From Mycobacterium sp. 141 (lineage in GTDB: Bacteria > Actinomycetota > Actinomycetes > Mycobacteriales > Mycobacteriaceae): a stretch of DNA of 64,000 nucleotides. The notes below the pieces were generated by a model, which was given only the letters and a program-made list of their open reading frames with translations, was not told where the DNA came from and did no database searches. The stretch lies in the NCBI RefSeq assembly GCF_000382405.1, contig NZ_KB908263.1, forward strand, positions 1-64,000, in the 5' to 3' direction. Both the position numbers and the translations under genes were made by a program. Below are positions 45,651 to 54,744 of the stretch, piece after piece; within the stretch, counting starts at the first letter, position 1, and each line of letters opens with the position of its first letter.

Positions 45651-46580
45651 GTGAGCTCAGAGCCCAACGCAGCCTGCCCGTTCAACCCCGCGGCGTGGCA
45701 GTCGGTCGCCGGTTTCGACGATCTGACCGACATCACCTACCACCGCCACGTGGCCGACGGCGCCAAGCAGCCGACGGTCCGCATCGCATTCGACCGGCCC
45801 GAGGTGCGCAACGCCTTCCGCCCCCACACCGTCGATGAGCTCTATCGGGTGCTCGACCACGCCCGAATGTCCTCGGATGTCGGCGTGATCCTGCTGACCG
45901 GCAACGGTCCGTCTCCCAAAGACGGTGGCTGGGCGTTCTGTTCGGGCGGTGACCAGCGCATCCGGGGTCGCACCGGCTACCAGTACGCGTCCGGCGAAAC
46001 TGCCGAGACTGTGGATCCTGCCCGCGCCGGACGGCTGCACATCCTGGAGGTGCAGCGCCTGATCCGGTTCATGCCGAAGGTGGTGATCTGCCTGGTCAAC
46101 GGCTGGGCCGCGGGCGGTGGGCACAGCCTGCACGTCACCTGCGATCTGACCCTGGCCAGCCGCGAGCACGCCCGGTTCAAGCAGACCGACGCCGATGTGG
46201 GCAGCTTCGACGGCGGGTTCGGCAGTGCCTATCTGGCGCGGCAGACCGGGCAGAAGTTCGCCCGCGAGATCTTCTTTTTGGGCCGCAGCTACGACGCCGA
46301 GACCATGCACCAGATGGGCGCGGTGAACGAGGTCGTCGACCACGCCGACCTGGAACGCGTCGGGCTGCAATGGGCCGCCGAGATCAACGGCAAGTCACCG
46401 CAAGCCATCAGGATGCTCAAGTTCGGCTTCAACCTGATCGACGACGGGTTGGTCGGCCAGCAGGTATTCGCCGGGGAGGCAACACGTTTGGCCTACATGA
46501 CCGACGAGGCCGTCGAAGGCCGCGACGCCTTCCTGGAGAAGCGCGCCCCGGACTGGAGCGGTTTCCCGCGCTACTTCTGA
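45651..46580 (+). CDS. menB: 1,4-dihydroxy-2-naphthoyl-CoA synthase
   Basis: A 309-residue crotonase-fold enzyme closing the second naphthoquinone ring from o-succinylbenzoyl-CoA. Diagnostic are IAFDRPEVRNAFRPHTVDEL, the oxyanion loop WAFCSGGDQRIRG, the VNGWAAGGGHSLHVTCDLTL region, and TDADVGSFDGGFGS. The C-terminus ends in APDWSGFPRYF. GTG 45651 is the start. It corresponds to Rv0548c. The upstream 90 bases separate it from a divergent lipoprotein gene. Confidence 0.95.
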   Translation: MSSEPNAACPFNPAAWQSVAGFDDLTDITYHRHVADGAKQPTVRIAFDRPEVRNAFRPHTVDELYRVLDHARMSSDVGVILLTGNGPSPKDGGWAFCSGGDQRIRGRTGYQYASGETAETVDPARAGRLHILEVQRLIRFMPKVVICLVNGWAAGGGHSLHVTCDLTLASREHARFKQTDADVGSFDGGFGSAYLARQTGQKFAREIFFLGRSYDAETMHQMGAVNEVVDHADLERVGLQWAAEINGKSPQAIRMLKFGFNLIDDGLVGQQVFAGEATRLAYMTDEAVEGRDAFLEKRAPDWSGFPRYF

Positions 46581-46607
46581 CGCCGGTGGGCGCAAGAAGT
46601 TACCCCA

Positions 46608-46637
46608 GAACTACATGGCACCGAACTACATGGCACC
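46608..46637. repeat. 15-bp tandem duplication across the sufB-like stop codon
   Basis: The unit gaactacatggcacc occurs twice in direct succession (46608-46622 and 46623-46637). On the minus strand it duplicates the last codons and stop of the SufB-like gene (GAM-stop), leaving a second, silent copy after the real stop. Confidence 0.9.
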
Positions 46638-47741
46638 GGACTTCGCCGCGAGAACCATCGCTCGCACCTGGTCCCGAAACACCTCGGGGATGCGCTGCCG
46701 GTCCAGATCCAAAAAGCCTTGCACGATCAGCGCTCGAGCGTCGTCCTCGGTCATCCCGGTGGCCATCAGGTACGCCACTTTATCCTGACTGATCATCCCG
46801 ATCGATGCCTCGTGGGACAACTGCGCGTCGGCCATGGTAGCCCGAAGCGCGGGTGAGGATTCAAGCTGACCACCATCGGTCAGCTTGAGGCCGTCGCAGC
46901 CGAGATAACCTCGCACGCCGTGCGCTTCGCCGATGAGATGTGACCGGTTGGCAATGTCACCACCGTCGGTCACCATCCGCGCCAGCGATTCGGCGTTCGC
47001 GCCGTCTCCGACCAGTCGGATCTGTGATGTCATCACACGCTTGGTTCCCACCGGCGCGTAGACGACGACCTGTTCGTTGGACACGCCGTTCTGCTCGATG
47101 ATGCTTTCGCTGTCAGAGTAGTGATTACGCAAGCCGGACATCGCAATTGAAGTATCGATGACCGTCGCGTCTTTGCCGATGTGGGTGCGCGCGTAGCTGT
47201 CCACATCCATGCCCGCACCCCAACGTTCGATGGACACGGACTCACACACCGCACCTTCGCGGACGTAGGTTTCTGATATCGAGACATGATGTCCCGTACG
47301 TACGCCCGACGGTACCGCCGACCCCGACAGCATTTTCACCTTGGCGTTGCGGTCGATGACCGTGATGTTGTGGACGAACTGGCGACCTTGCGGTGTCTCC
47401 AGCAGGGTGAACGACTGCAGCGGCTTGGTCAGTTCCACATCTTCGTGCACCCAGACAAAATGTCCGACGCGCTCGGCGGTGGACTGTGCGAACTCGCGGA
47501 CGAGTTCGTTGTGGTCAGGCGAGATGAGGTTGAACGTCAGATCCTGGACCCACGAATATCGCCGCAACGCTTCGGAAATCGGCAGAATCTCGACGCCGTC
47601 GTCGAGCACCGAGATATGACGGACCTCGTTGTCGACAATGACGCACGTGCCGGAACGCAGGGGTTCAGGACTGTAGCCGATCTGCTGCAGCGGTCCTACT
47701 TCGCGTTCGGTGAGAATGTCGGTGACGTCGGCAGTAGTCAT
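46626..47741 (-). CDS. SufB/SufD-family Fe-S scaffold protein (minimal SUF system)
   Basis: A 371-residue protein with a right-handed beta-helix core typical of SufB/SufD (repeating hydrophobic strands from FTLLETPQGRQFVHNITVID to ANRSHLIGEAHGVRGYLGCD). The C-terminal helical part LSHEASIGMISQDKVAYLMA, GMTEDDARALIVQGFLDL is the family's SufC-binding region. Cys in GYLGCDGLK may correspond to the essential SufB cysteine. It is shorter than SufB (about 480) and nearer SufD in length. It overlaps the SufC-like gene by four bases; no SufS, SufU or SufR is nearby. Confidence 0.85.
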   Translation of the reverse strand: MTTADVTDILTEREVGPLQQIGYSPEPLRSGTCVIVDNEVRHISVLDDGVEILPISEALRRYSWVQDLTFNLISPDHNELVREFAQSTAERVGHFVWVHEDVELTKPLQSFTLLETPQGRQFVHNITVIDRNAKVKMLSGSAVPSGVRTGHHVSISETYVREGAVCESVSIERWGAGMDVDSYARTHIGKDATVIDTSIAMSGLRNHYSDSESIIEQNGVSNEQVVVYAPVGTKRVMTSQIRLVGDGANAESLARMVTDGGDIANRSHLIGEAHGVRGYLGCDGLKLTDGGQLESSPALRATMADAQLSHEASIGMISQDKVAYLMATGMTEDDARALIVQGFLDLDRQRIPEVFRDQVRAMVLAAKSGAM

Positions 47742-48481
47742 GCGGTGAGCCCTTCCATGAGGTCAGGGGCGGTGTAGCCCTGATTCTTGATGTGGTGGAA
47801 CAGTTCGTAGGGATCGCCGGAATACACCAGCCGACCATTCACCATGAGGTGACCGACATCGGCGCGGAGATGGTCGAGGATGAACCCGGTGTGGGTGATG
47901 ATCAGTGCCGAACGGTGCCCATCGGCCCCGTCGTCGCTGTCATCGCACAGCAACCGGTTGATGGCGGCGCCGACGGCCGCGATGTGCTGGAGATCCACTC
48001 CGCTTTCTGGCTCGTCGAACAGGCACAGCGCGGGACGCTGTAGACAGAGTTTGAGGATTTCCCAGCGCTTGATCTCCCCACCGGAGAATCCCGCGTTGAT
48101 GTCACGGTCGATCAGTGCGCCGAGATCCAACAATTCGGCCTGATGCACCAGCTCGGGCACGGCGTTCAGTGACGTGGCCAGATCCCGCAACGACACTCCT
48201 TGCAGTGCCGGCGGGCGCTGGAATGCCATCCCGACACCACGGCGAGCGCGTTCATCGACCCCGAGGGTCTCGATGTGTTCTCCGAAGAGCCGAATCGTGC
48301 CGCTGCTGACCCGATATTGGGGAAGCCCCATGATTCCGGCCAGCAGTGACGATTTGCCCGAACCATTCGGCCCGAACAACACGTGTGTCTCGCCGGATCC
48401 GATACTCAGATCGACACCGCGACACAGTGGGGTGTCACCCGCGGCGATATCGACCTCCGCCAACTCCAGTACTGATTGCAT
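47738..48481 (-). CDS. SufC-like ABC ATPase
   Basis: A 247-residue ABC ATPase of the SufC type. Walker A is FGPNGSGKSSLLAGIMG, the signature is FSGGEIKRWEIL, Walker B is ALCLFDEPESGVDL, and the switch His is in IITHTG. SufC drives conformational change of its SufB/SufD partner. Only one partner gene is present, directly downstream with a four-base overlap. ATG 48481 lies 7 bases after a TAACCT -10-like hexamer within an IdeR-like box, suggesting a leaderless, iron-repressed transcript. Confidence 0.88.
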   Translation of the reverse strand: MQSVLELAEVDIAAGDTPLCRGVDLSIGSGETHVLFGPNGSGKSSLLAGIMGLPQYRVSSGTIRLFGEHIETLGVDERARRGVGMAFQRPPALQGVSLRDLATSLNAVPELVHQAELLDLGALIDRDINAGFSGGEIKRWEILKLCLQRPALCLFDEPESGVDLQHIAAVGAAINRLLCDDSDDGADGHRSALIITHTGFILDHLRADVGHLMVNGRLVYSGDPYELFHHIKNQGYTAPDLMEGLTA

Positions 48482-48486
48482 ACACC

Positions 48487-48505
48487 CGAGGTTAGGCTGT
48501 CCTTA
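48487..48505 (-). promoter_or_regulatory. IdeR-like iron box at the sufC promoter
   Basis: On the plus strand the core AGGTTAGGCT and CCTTA match about 15 of 19 positions of the mycobacterial iron box. On the minus strand the site ends 5 bases before the SufC-like ATG and contains TAACCT, a plausible -10. Iron-loaded IdeR would then repress the pair. Confidence 0.6.
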
Positions 48506-48583
48506 CTTTTCTCCGTTAGGGACTTTGTGCCTCTGAAGTTCGAACGATGGTCACCTCGCCGGCGCGGCACCCCCTGCGCAGTC

Positions 48584-49258
48584 TCACCGCTCACTGAACG
48601 GGCACCCTGCGGGGTGCCAGCCATTCATCGCCATCTCCATCTGATCGTCGTCGAGCGCGTCGACGGTGAGCCGCTTCTGCCCGTCTTGATAACGCATACC
48701 GTCGAGCAGCAAGGCGACGTAACGGCGCCATAGTTCGGGCTCGACCCGGCCTGCCCATTCGCTGACCGTGCCGGCCAACAGGCCCAGGATCGGCATGTCG
48801 GTGTGTTCGATATCGGGCCGCAAATAGCCGTCAACGCGGGCCCGCTCGACGAGTCTCGAGATCACCGGAATGAGGCGCAATCGTGAGCTCTCGACACCGC
48901 ATCCGCCGTACGCCGTGCTATAGACCATCTCACGGAGTCCTCGATCAGTCGCGGTCAGTTCGCAGAGTTGCCCCACGAACCACACGAACCCCGCCCACGA
49001 ATCCTCGTTCTGGAGACCGGATTCCGCGAGGGCAACGACCCGGTCGATACCGTCCTCGAACACCGCGTCGAGCAGTTCTTCCTTCGTGGCGAATCGCCGG
49101 TACACCGTGCCCACTCCGACATTGGCGTGATGCGCGACGTCATTGAGCGTCGCCTCGAGGCCCTTTTCGGCGAACAGTTCCCGCGCCGCCGCGAGCACGC
49201 GTTGCCGGTTGCGTTCAGCGTCTTTGCGTAGTGCTCGACGGGGCGGTACTGCGGTCAT
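48584..49258 (-). CDS. TetR/AcrR family regulator divergent from mmpS-mmpL
   Basis: A 224-residue regulator. The HTH is LNDVAHHANVGVGTVYRRFATKEEL-type: NDVAHHANVGVGTVYRRF (residues 38-55) preceded by VLAAARELFAEKGLEAT. The C-terminal domain resembles the TetR_C family of mycobacterial repressors of exporters. It is transcribed divergently from the MmpS/MmpL pair across a 140-base gap, so it probably regulates them and itself. No clear dyad was found in the gap. Confidence 0.88.
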   Translation of the reverse strand: MTAVPPRRALRKDAERNRQRVLAAARELFAEKGLEATLNDVAHHANVGVGTVYRRFATKEELLDAVFEDGIDRVVALAESGLQNEDSWAGFVWFVGQLCELTATDRGLREMVYSTAYGGCGVESSRLRLIPVISRLVERARVDGYLRPDIEHTDMPILGLLAGTVSEWAGRVEPELWRRYVALLLDGMRYQDGQKRLTVDALDDDQMEMAMNGWHPAGCPFSER

Positions 49259-49400
49259 CGGGTGATTCTAATGACACCGCAACCGGATTGACCGCATCCA
49301 GTTATTCACTTAGATTCTCTACCCAGGCTCGTTGTCGCCAGTGGTGCGCGACAGCATTTCGGGGAAGGGCTTCCACCATGGCTGCAGTTCGGCGTGCCCG

Positions 49401-49823
49401 GTGATCGCGGTACTCAAACGCGGCTGGCTGCCGGTCCTCATGGTGGTGGCGATTGTCGTCGGCATACTCACGGTCTCCCAGCTACGGTCGGTGTTCGGTT
49501 CCGATGGAGCGGTGGTGACACCGGTCGGGTCGGACACCGCAGCCAAGTTCAATCCGAAGGTCGTCGTCTACGAGGTCTTCGGCACAGGAACCACCGCAAC
49601 CGTCAACTACACCGACCTCAACGGATTGCCGCAGCGGACCGAAACCAGCGTGCCCTGGTCCCTGCGACTCGAAACAACCATCCCGTCCGTGCAGCCGAAC
49701 CTGCTGGTGCAGGGCGACGGTCAATCGATCGGCTGCCGGGTCACCGTCGATGACGTGGTGAAGGACGAAAGGACCGCCCAGGGCGTGAATGCCGCGACGT
49801 ACTGCTTGGTGAAGGCCGCATGA
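49401..49823 (+). CDS. MmpS family accessory membrane protein
   Basis: About 140 residues: one N-terminal transmembrane helix ([16 protein letters not shown]) followed by the extracytoplasmic beta-sandwich of MmpS proteins. Family segments are [33 protein letters not shown] and [19 protein letters not shown] with a conserved cysteine pair. GTG 49401 is a guess: no strong ribosome site is visible and GTG/ATG codons farther upstream are open. The stop overlaps the mmpL start (ATGA). Confidence 0.88.
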   Translation: MIAVLKRGWLPVLMVVAIVVGILTVSQLRSVFGSDGAVVTPVGSDTAAKFNPKVVVYEVFGTGTTATVNYTDLNGLPQRTETSVPWSLRLETTIPSVQPNLLVQGDGQSIGCRVTVDDVVKDERTAQGVNAATYCLVKAA

Positions 49824-52717
49824 CGCTCCATACCGACGAGACCCCCACCGACGCCATACCACCGGCCCCGCACGTCGAACATCCCCGGCTGCCATGGTTC
49901 ATCCGCACCTTCTCCATCCCCATCGTGCTGGGCTGGCTCGTCATCGTCGCGCTGCTCAATACCGTTGTGCCACAACTGGAAATCGTCGGCAAGATGCGCG
50001 CGGTATCGATGAGTCCCAACGATGCGCCGGCGTTGATCGCGACGAAACACGTCGGCAAAGTGTTCCAGGAGTACGACACCAGCAGCTCGGTGATGATCGT
50101 GCTCGAAGGTCAGGACAAACTGGGTCCTGACGCGCACGCGTTCTACGACGAGATGGTCCGCAAACTGCGGGCCGACCCCAAACACATTCAACACGTCCAG
50201 GACTTCTGGGGCGACACGCTGACTGCGGCCGGCGCCCAGAGTATCGACGGCAAAGCCTCTTACGTCCAGGTCTACATCGCCGGTGACCAGGGCGAAGCGC
50301 TTGCCAACGAGTCGGTGAATGCCGTCCGCGACATCGTCAAAGAAACCCAGGCGCCGCCCGGCGTCAAGGCATACGTGACGGGGCCTGCCGCGACCACGAC
50401 GGATCAGAATGCCGTCGGCGACGCGAGCATGGAGACGATCGAAATGCTCACCTTTGCGGTCATCACCGTGATGTTGCTCATGGTCTACCGATCCGTCGTC
50501 ACGGTGCTCATCACGCTGTTCATGGTGGTGATCGGATTGTCCTCGGCCCGCGGCATCGTCGCGTTCCTGGGCTATCACAACGTGTTTGGGCTCACCACGT
50601 TCGCCACCAACATGGTGGTGACGCTGGCCATCGCCGCGGCCACCGACTACGCCATCTTCCTGATCGGCCGATATCAGGAAGCGCGGAGAAACGGCGAGGA
50701 CAAGGAATCGGCCTACTACGACATGTTCCACGGCACGGCGCACGTGGTGCTGGCATCGGGCATGACGATCGCCGGGGCGACCCTGTGCCTGCACTTCACC
50801 AGGCTGCCGTATTTCCAGACCATGGGTATCCCGCTGTCGGTCGGGATGACGATCGTCGTCGCCGCGGCACTGACCCTCGGGCCCGCGCTCATCTCCCTGG
50901 TCACCCGGTTCGGCAAAGTGCTCGATCCCAAACGCATGGACCGGGCTCGAGGCTGGCGCCGCATCGGCACCGCCACTGTCCGTTGGCCCGGCGCGGTCCT
51001 GGTGACGGCGGTCATCGCGGCTCTGGTGGGCCTGTTGACACTGCCCGGCTACCACACCACCTACAACGACCGCATCTTCCTGCCCGCCGATGTACCGGCG
51101 AATGTCGGGTACGCCGCAGCCAACCGGCACTTCTCCGAAGCCAAGATGAATCCGGAACTGGTGATGGTGGAAGCCGACCACGATCTGCGCAATCCGGCCG
51201 ACTTCCTGGTTATCGACAAGATCGCCAAGGCGATGGTGCGAGTGCACGGTATCGCCCAGGTTCAGACCATCACCCGGCCCGACGGCAAGCCGATCGAGCA
51301 TGCCTCGGTGCCCTACTCCATGAGCCAGAGCGGTACGGGCACGCTCATGAACAACGACTACCAGCAGACCGTGCTGGATAACACGTTGAAGCAGGCCAAC
51401 GACATGCAGACGACCATCGACTCGCAGGAGAGGCTGTACCAGATCACGCTGCAGCTGGCCGAGGTCACCCGCAGGATGGCCGACAAGATGGGTAAGACTT
51501 CGATGGATATGAACCAGGTGCGCGATCATCTGGCCGACTTCGACGACTTCTTCCGCCCGATGCGCAACTACCTCTACTGGGAGCCGCACTGCTTCGACAT
51601 CCCGGTGTGCTGGTCGCTGCGGTCGATCTTCGAAAGCCTCGACGGCATCGGCACCATGTCCGACGACTTCCAGGACATCGTCCCGGATCTGAACCGGATG
51701 GCCGAACTGACCCCGCAGATGGCAGCCTCCATGCCCCCGATGATCCAGGTGATGAAGAACCAGAAGCAGTACCTGCTCAACCAGTATCAGGCGCAGAAGG
51801 CGCAGCAGGATCAGAACATCGCCCAGCAGGACAATCAGACGGCGATGGGACAGGCGTTCGACGCGTCCCGCAACGATGACAACTTCTACCTGCCGCCGGA
51901 GGCCTTCCAGACGGCAGACTTCAAGCGGGGCATCAAGCTGTTCCTGTCGCCCGACGGACACGCGGTGCGGTTCACGGTCTTTCACCAGGGTGATCCGCTG
52001 ACCGAGGAAGGCACCTCGCATATCGATCCGCTGCGCACCGCGGCAGCAGACGCCATCAAAGGCACCCCGCTGGAGGGCTCGACGGTCTACATCGGTGGCA
52101 GCGCAGCCATGTACAAGGACATGCAGCAGGGCGCCGATTACGATCTGCTCATCGCGGCGGTCGCTTCGTTGATCCTCATCTTCCTGATCATGGTGGTGCT
52201 GACCCGTGCGGTGGCGGCCGCGGCCGTGATCGTCGGGACCGTGGTGCTGAGCCTCGGCGCGTCGTTCGGTCTTTCGGTCCTCCTGTGGCAGCACGTCGTC
52301 GGGATTCCGCTGCACTGGATGGTGCTGCCGATGTCCGTGATCGTTCTGCTGGCCGTCGGTGCGGACTACAACCTGCTGCTGGTTTCCCGGATGAAAGAAG
52401 AGATCCATGCCGGAGTGCGCACCGGCATCATCCGAGCGATGGCCGGCACGGGATCCGTGGTCACCGCCGCAGGTCTGGTGTTCGCGTTCACGATGATGTC
52501 GATGTCGGTGAGCTCTCTCATCGTGATCGGACAGGTGGGTACGACGATCGGCCTGGGGTTGCTGTTCGACACCCTGGTGGTGCGATCGCTCATGACACCG
52601 TCGCTGGCAGCGTTGCTCGGACGCTGGTTCTGGTGGCCGCAGCATGTGCGTCCGCGCCCGATACCGCAACCGTGGCCGACACCGATCCATCGCGATCCCG
52701 CCCAAACGCCGGCCTGA
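49820..52717 (+). CDS. MmpL family RND transporter
   Basis: A 965-residue inner membrane exporter. Two halves each carry the Asp-Tyr proton-relay pair in TM4/TM10-like helices: [13 protein letters not shown] near residue 277 and [15 protein letters not shown] near residue 849. A large extracytoplasmic domain rich in Gln/Asp coiled helix (about residues 510-690: [16 protein letters not shown]) matches the MmpL4/MmpL5 subfamily, which exports siderophores and drugs with MmpS. Start overlaps mmpS. The divergent TetR gene is the likely regulator. Confidence 0.92.
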   Translation: MTLHTDETPTDAIPPAPHVEHPRLPWFIRTFSIPIVLGWLVIVALLNTVVPQLEIVGKMRAVSMSPNDAPALIATKHVGKVFQEYDTSSSVMIVLEGQDKLGPDAHAFYDEMVRKLRADPKHIQHVQDFWGDTLTAAGAQSIDGKASYVQVYIAGDQGEALANESVNAVRDIVKETQAPPGVKAYVTGPAATTTDQNAVGDASMETIEMLTFAVITVMLLMVYRSVVTVLITLFMVVIGLSSARGIVAFLGYHNVFGLTTFATNMVVTLAIAAATDYAIFLIGRYQEARRNGEDKESAYYDMFHGTAHVVLASGMTIAGATLCLHFTRLPYFQTMGIPLSVGMTIVVAAALTLGPALISLVTRFGKVLDPKRMDRARGWRRIGTATVRWPGAVLVTAVIAALVGLLTLPGYHTTYNDRIFLPADVPANVGYAAANRHFSEAKMNPELVMVEADHDLRNPADFLVIDKIAKAMVRVHGIAQVQTITRPDGKPIEHASVPYSMSQSGTGTLMNNDYQQTVLDNTLKQANDMQTTIDSQERLYQITLQLAEVTRRMADKMGKTSMDMNQVRDHLADFDDFFRPMRNYLYWEPHCFDIPVCWSLRSIFESLDGIGTMSDDFQDIVPDLNRMAELTPQMAASMPPMIQVMKNQKQYLLNQYQAQKAQQDQNIAQQDNQTAMGQAFDASRNDDNFYLPPEAFQTADFKRGIKLFLSPDGHAVRFTVFHQGDPLTEEGTSHIDPLRTAAADAIKGTPLEGSTVYIGGSAAMYKDMQQGADYDLLIAAVASLILIFLIMVVLTRAVAAAAVIVGTVVLSLGASFGLSVLLWQHVVGIPLHWMVLPMSVIVLLAVGADYNLLLVSRMKEEIHAGVRTGIIRAMAGTGSVVTAAGLVFAFTMMSMSVSSLIVIGQVGTTIGLGLLFDTLVVRSLMTPSLAALLGRWFWWPQHVRPRPIPQPWPTPIHRDPAQTPA

Positions 52718-52756
52718 CGAAGTTCACTCGAACGGCTCTGTTCCTAGACTCGTCGG

Positions 52757-53626
52757 ATGAGCAAGAATCCGCTGCGCCGGCTGTCCGAACAGCTGTTGCT
52801 GACCGGCATGCGCCCACCGTTGACCGAGCGGCTGCACAGCCGGGGCGACATCGACGTCGGCGGGAAGCGCATCCTGCTGACCGGTGCATCCTCGGGTATC
52901 GGCGAGGCCGCCGCCGAAAAGCTGGCCGCACGCGGCGCCATCGTGGTGGCCGTGGCCCGTCGCCGAGAACTACTGGACGACTTGGTCGGGCGGATTACCG
53001 CCCGCGGCGGCGACGCCCGCGCACACGCGGTGGACCTGTCGGATCTGGACGCGATCGACGAACTGGTCGCCACGGTGGAGCGGGACCTCGGCGGGGTGGA
53101 CATCCTGATCAACAACGCCGGTCGGTCGATCCGGCGCCCGCTGGCCGAGTCACTGGAGCGTTGGCACGACGTCGAACGGACCATGACGCTCAACTACTAC
53201 GCGCCGCTGCGGCTCATCCGCGGGCTGGCTCCTGGCATGCGGGAACGCCGCGACGGGCACGTCATCAACGTCGCCACCTGGGGCGTGATGAACGAATCCG
53301 CGCCACTGTTCGCGGTGTACAACGCGTCGAAGGCGGCGCTCAGTGCGGTCAGCAGGGTGATCGAAACTGAATGGTCCGCGGCAGGGGTGCACTCCACAAC
53401 GCTGTACTACCCGCTGGTGAAGACGCCCATGATCGCCCCGACCCGAGCCTACGAAAGACTGCCCGGGCTGTCGGCAAGCGAAGCCGCCGACTGGATGGTC
53501 ACGGCGGCCCGCACTCGCCCCGTGCAGATCGCGCCGCGGATGGCGGTCGCGGCCAAGGCACTCAACACCGTGTCCCCCGCGTTGGTGGACGCGATGATGA
53601 AACGGCAGCGCGTCCAGCCAGTTTGA
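52757..53626 (+). CDS. short-chain dehydrogenase (Rv0547c-like)
   Basis: A 289-residue SDR. Cofactor motif TGASSGIG near residue 43, ARRRELL binding NADP-like phosphate, NNAG near 118, and active-site YNASK near 190 are present. The serine position before Tyr is replaced: NVATWGV with Thr close by, as in the M. tuberculosis relative. An N-terminal extension (NPLRRLSEQLLLTGM) precedes the Rossmann fold. The substrate is unknown. It follows mmpL by 40 bases but the break in function suggests its own promoter. Confidence 0.9.
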   Translation: MSKNPLRRLSEQLLLTGMRPPLTERLHSRGDIDVGGKRILLTGASSGIGEAAAEKLAARGAIVVAVARRRELLDDLVGRITARGGDARAHAVDLSDLDAIDELVATVERDLGGVDILINNAGRSIRRPLAESLERWHDVERTMTLNYYAPLRLIRGLAPGMRERRDGHVINVATWGVMNESAPLFAVYNASKAALSAVSRVIETEWSAAGVHSTTLYYPLVKTPMIAPTRAYERLPGLSASEAADWMVTAARTRPVQIAPRMAVAAKALNTVSPALVDAMMKRQRVQPV

Positions 53627-53671
53627 CGTGTCACGCCGCCGAAGCCTGGACCCGATGGTAGACAGAGCGCT

Positions 53672-54055
53672 ATGGAGATCCTGGTCACCCGGATGCTGAT
53701 CCGGCCGGTCGACTACCCGAAATCGCTGGAGTTCTACCGCGACGGGATCGGCCTGGCGATCGCGCGGGAGTACCCGGGTGGCACGGTGTTCTACGCAGGT
53801 CAGTCGCTGATCGAATTGGCCGGCCACCACAGCCCGACCGAATCCGGCGTCTTCCCCGGTGCGCTGTGGTTGCAGGTGCGTGACGTCTACGCCGCGCAGG
53901 CCGAGCTGGAGAGCCGCGGCGTGCGGATCGCCCGGGCCGCGCAGGAGGAGCCATGGGGCCTGCACGAGATGCACGTGACTGATCCAGACGGCATCACGCT
54001 GATCTTCGTCGAAGTCCCTGACACGCATCCGCTGCGCCACGACGTCCGAGACTGA
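53672..54055 (+). CDS. VOC superfamily protein (glyoxalase-like, Rv0546c-like)
   Basis: A 127-residue single-domain vicinal-oxygen-chelate protein with two beta-alpha-beta-beta-beta repeats. Candidate metal ligands are Glu in SLIELAGHHS and the C-terminal Glu in LIFVEVPDTH, with HEMHVTDPDG near residue 100. The enzymatic role is not determined; VOC members include glyoxalases and dioxygenases. It follows the SDR by 45 bases in the same order as in M. tuberculosis. Confidence 0.88.
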   Translation: MEILVTRMLIRPVDYPKSLEFYRDGIGLAIAREYPGGTVFYAGQSLIELAGHHSPTESGVFPGALWLQVRDVYAAQAELESRGVRIARAAQEEPWGLHEMHVTDPDGITLIFVEVPDTHPLRHDVRD

Positions 54056-54063
54056 TGTCCGTG

Positions 54064-54105
54064 ATATGACGAAACCCCCTGCCGCGGCAGGGGGTTTCGT
54101 CATAT
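54064..54105. terminator. perfect 42-bp palindromic bidirectional terminator
   Basis: The 42 bases are a perfect 21+21 palindrome centred on CCGCGG, containing GAAACCCCC and GGGGGTTTC. It lies between the convergent stops of the VOC gene (54055) and the DUF3349 gene (54110), overlapping the approach to both, so it serves both directions. Confidence 0.85.
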
Positions 54106-54109
54106 GGGC

Positions 54110-54418
54110 TCAGCGTCTCGGCACCGCCAGCGGCCAGCCGACCGAGGCCAGCCGGGCCGCCACCTGATGGATCTCCTCGGGGTTCGGCTCCTTCTCCGTG
54201 ACCTGCTGGATGGCGCTGCGAATCTCGGCCTCGGTCACCGGGTCGTCACCATCATTGGACCGCAGGATCGCCTGCGCGGCCTTGATGATCTCATCCTCCG
54301 TCAACGCGCGCTTCAACAGCGCCAGCAGCGGAAAGTAATCCTTCGGCGGCACGCCCTCGGGATAGCCCTCGTGCAGCCAGGCCAAGACATTGTCGACGAC
54401 ACCGGTGGTTTCAGTCAT
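54110..54418 (-). CDS. DUF3349 protein at the second PiT locus
   Basis: A 102-residue acidic helical protein. It has the family opening DNVLAWLHEGYPEGVPPKDY, the PLLALLKRALTEDEI helix, and the closing EIHQVAARLASVGWPL. DUF3349 proteins occur only in actinobacteria and often beside PiT genes; they may sense or gate phosphate uptake, but the function is not established. The ATG at 54418 follows the small membrane gene by 13 bases. Homologous intact copy at 56276 and truncated copy at 9507. Confidence 0.87.
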   Translation of the reverse strand: MTETTGVVDNVLAWLHEGYPEGVPPKDYFPLLALLKRALTEDEIIKAAQAILRSNDGDDPVTEAEIRSAIQQVTEKEPNPEEIHQVAARLASVGWPLAVPRR

Positions 54419-54431
54419 ATTGTCAGCTCAC

Positions 54432-54710
54432 TCACGGGATGAAGGGAACGGGGTTGAACCCGAAGTGGTGGATGATCGTCGTCTTGGTGATGTAGAGGAT
54501 CGCGATCACGATCACCGCCGCAACCACCGCGAACAGCAGCAGCCCGAGCGCCTTGAGCGCTTGATTCGGCGTCGAGACCGTGCCGTCCTCGTGGGTGCCA
54601 CCGGCACCGCTGGAGTACGCCACCAACCCGCTCGCGAAGAGCGCAGGCAGTCCGGCACCGAGAATCAGTCCGACTACCAGCACCTTGAAAATGGCTTCTA
54701 TATAAGTCAT
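54432..54710 (-). CDS. small two-helix membrane protein at second PiT locus
   Basis: A 92-residue membrane protein with two helices (VLVVGLILGAGLPALFASG and LLLFAVVAAVIVIAILYI) and a polar linker. It is the paralogue of the protein at 9213-9503. The order pit, this gene, DUF3349 corresponds to Rv0545c-Rv0543c. Its constant linkage suggests a PiT accessory subunit. Confidence 0.85.
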   Translation of the reverse strand: MTYIEAIFKVLVVGLILGAGLPALFASGLVAYSSGAGGTHEDGTVSTPNQALKALGLLLFAVVAAVIVIAILYITKTTIIHHFGFNPVPFIP

Positions 54711-54744
54711 CAGTCAATCCCTATTCGTTGGTCTCGAAGCCCAG

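Noticed and set aside
49721..52705. A 994-codon open frame antisense to mmpL
   Set aside because: Composition is Arg/His/Gly-rich with no domain; it is the third-position shadow of a GC-rich gene.
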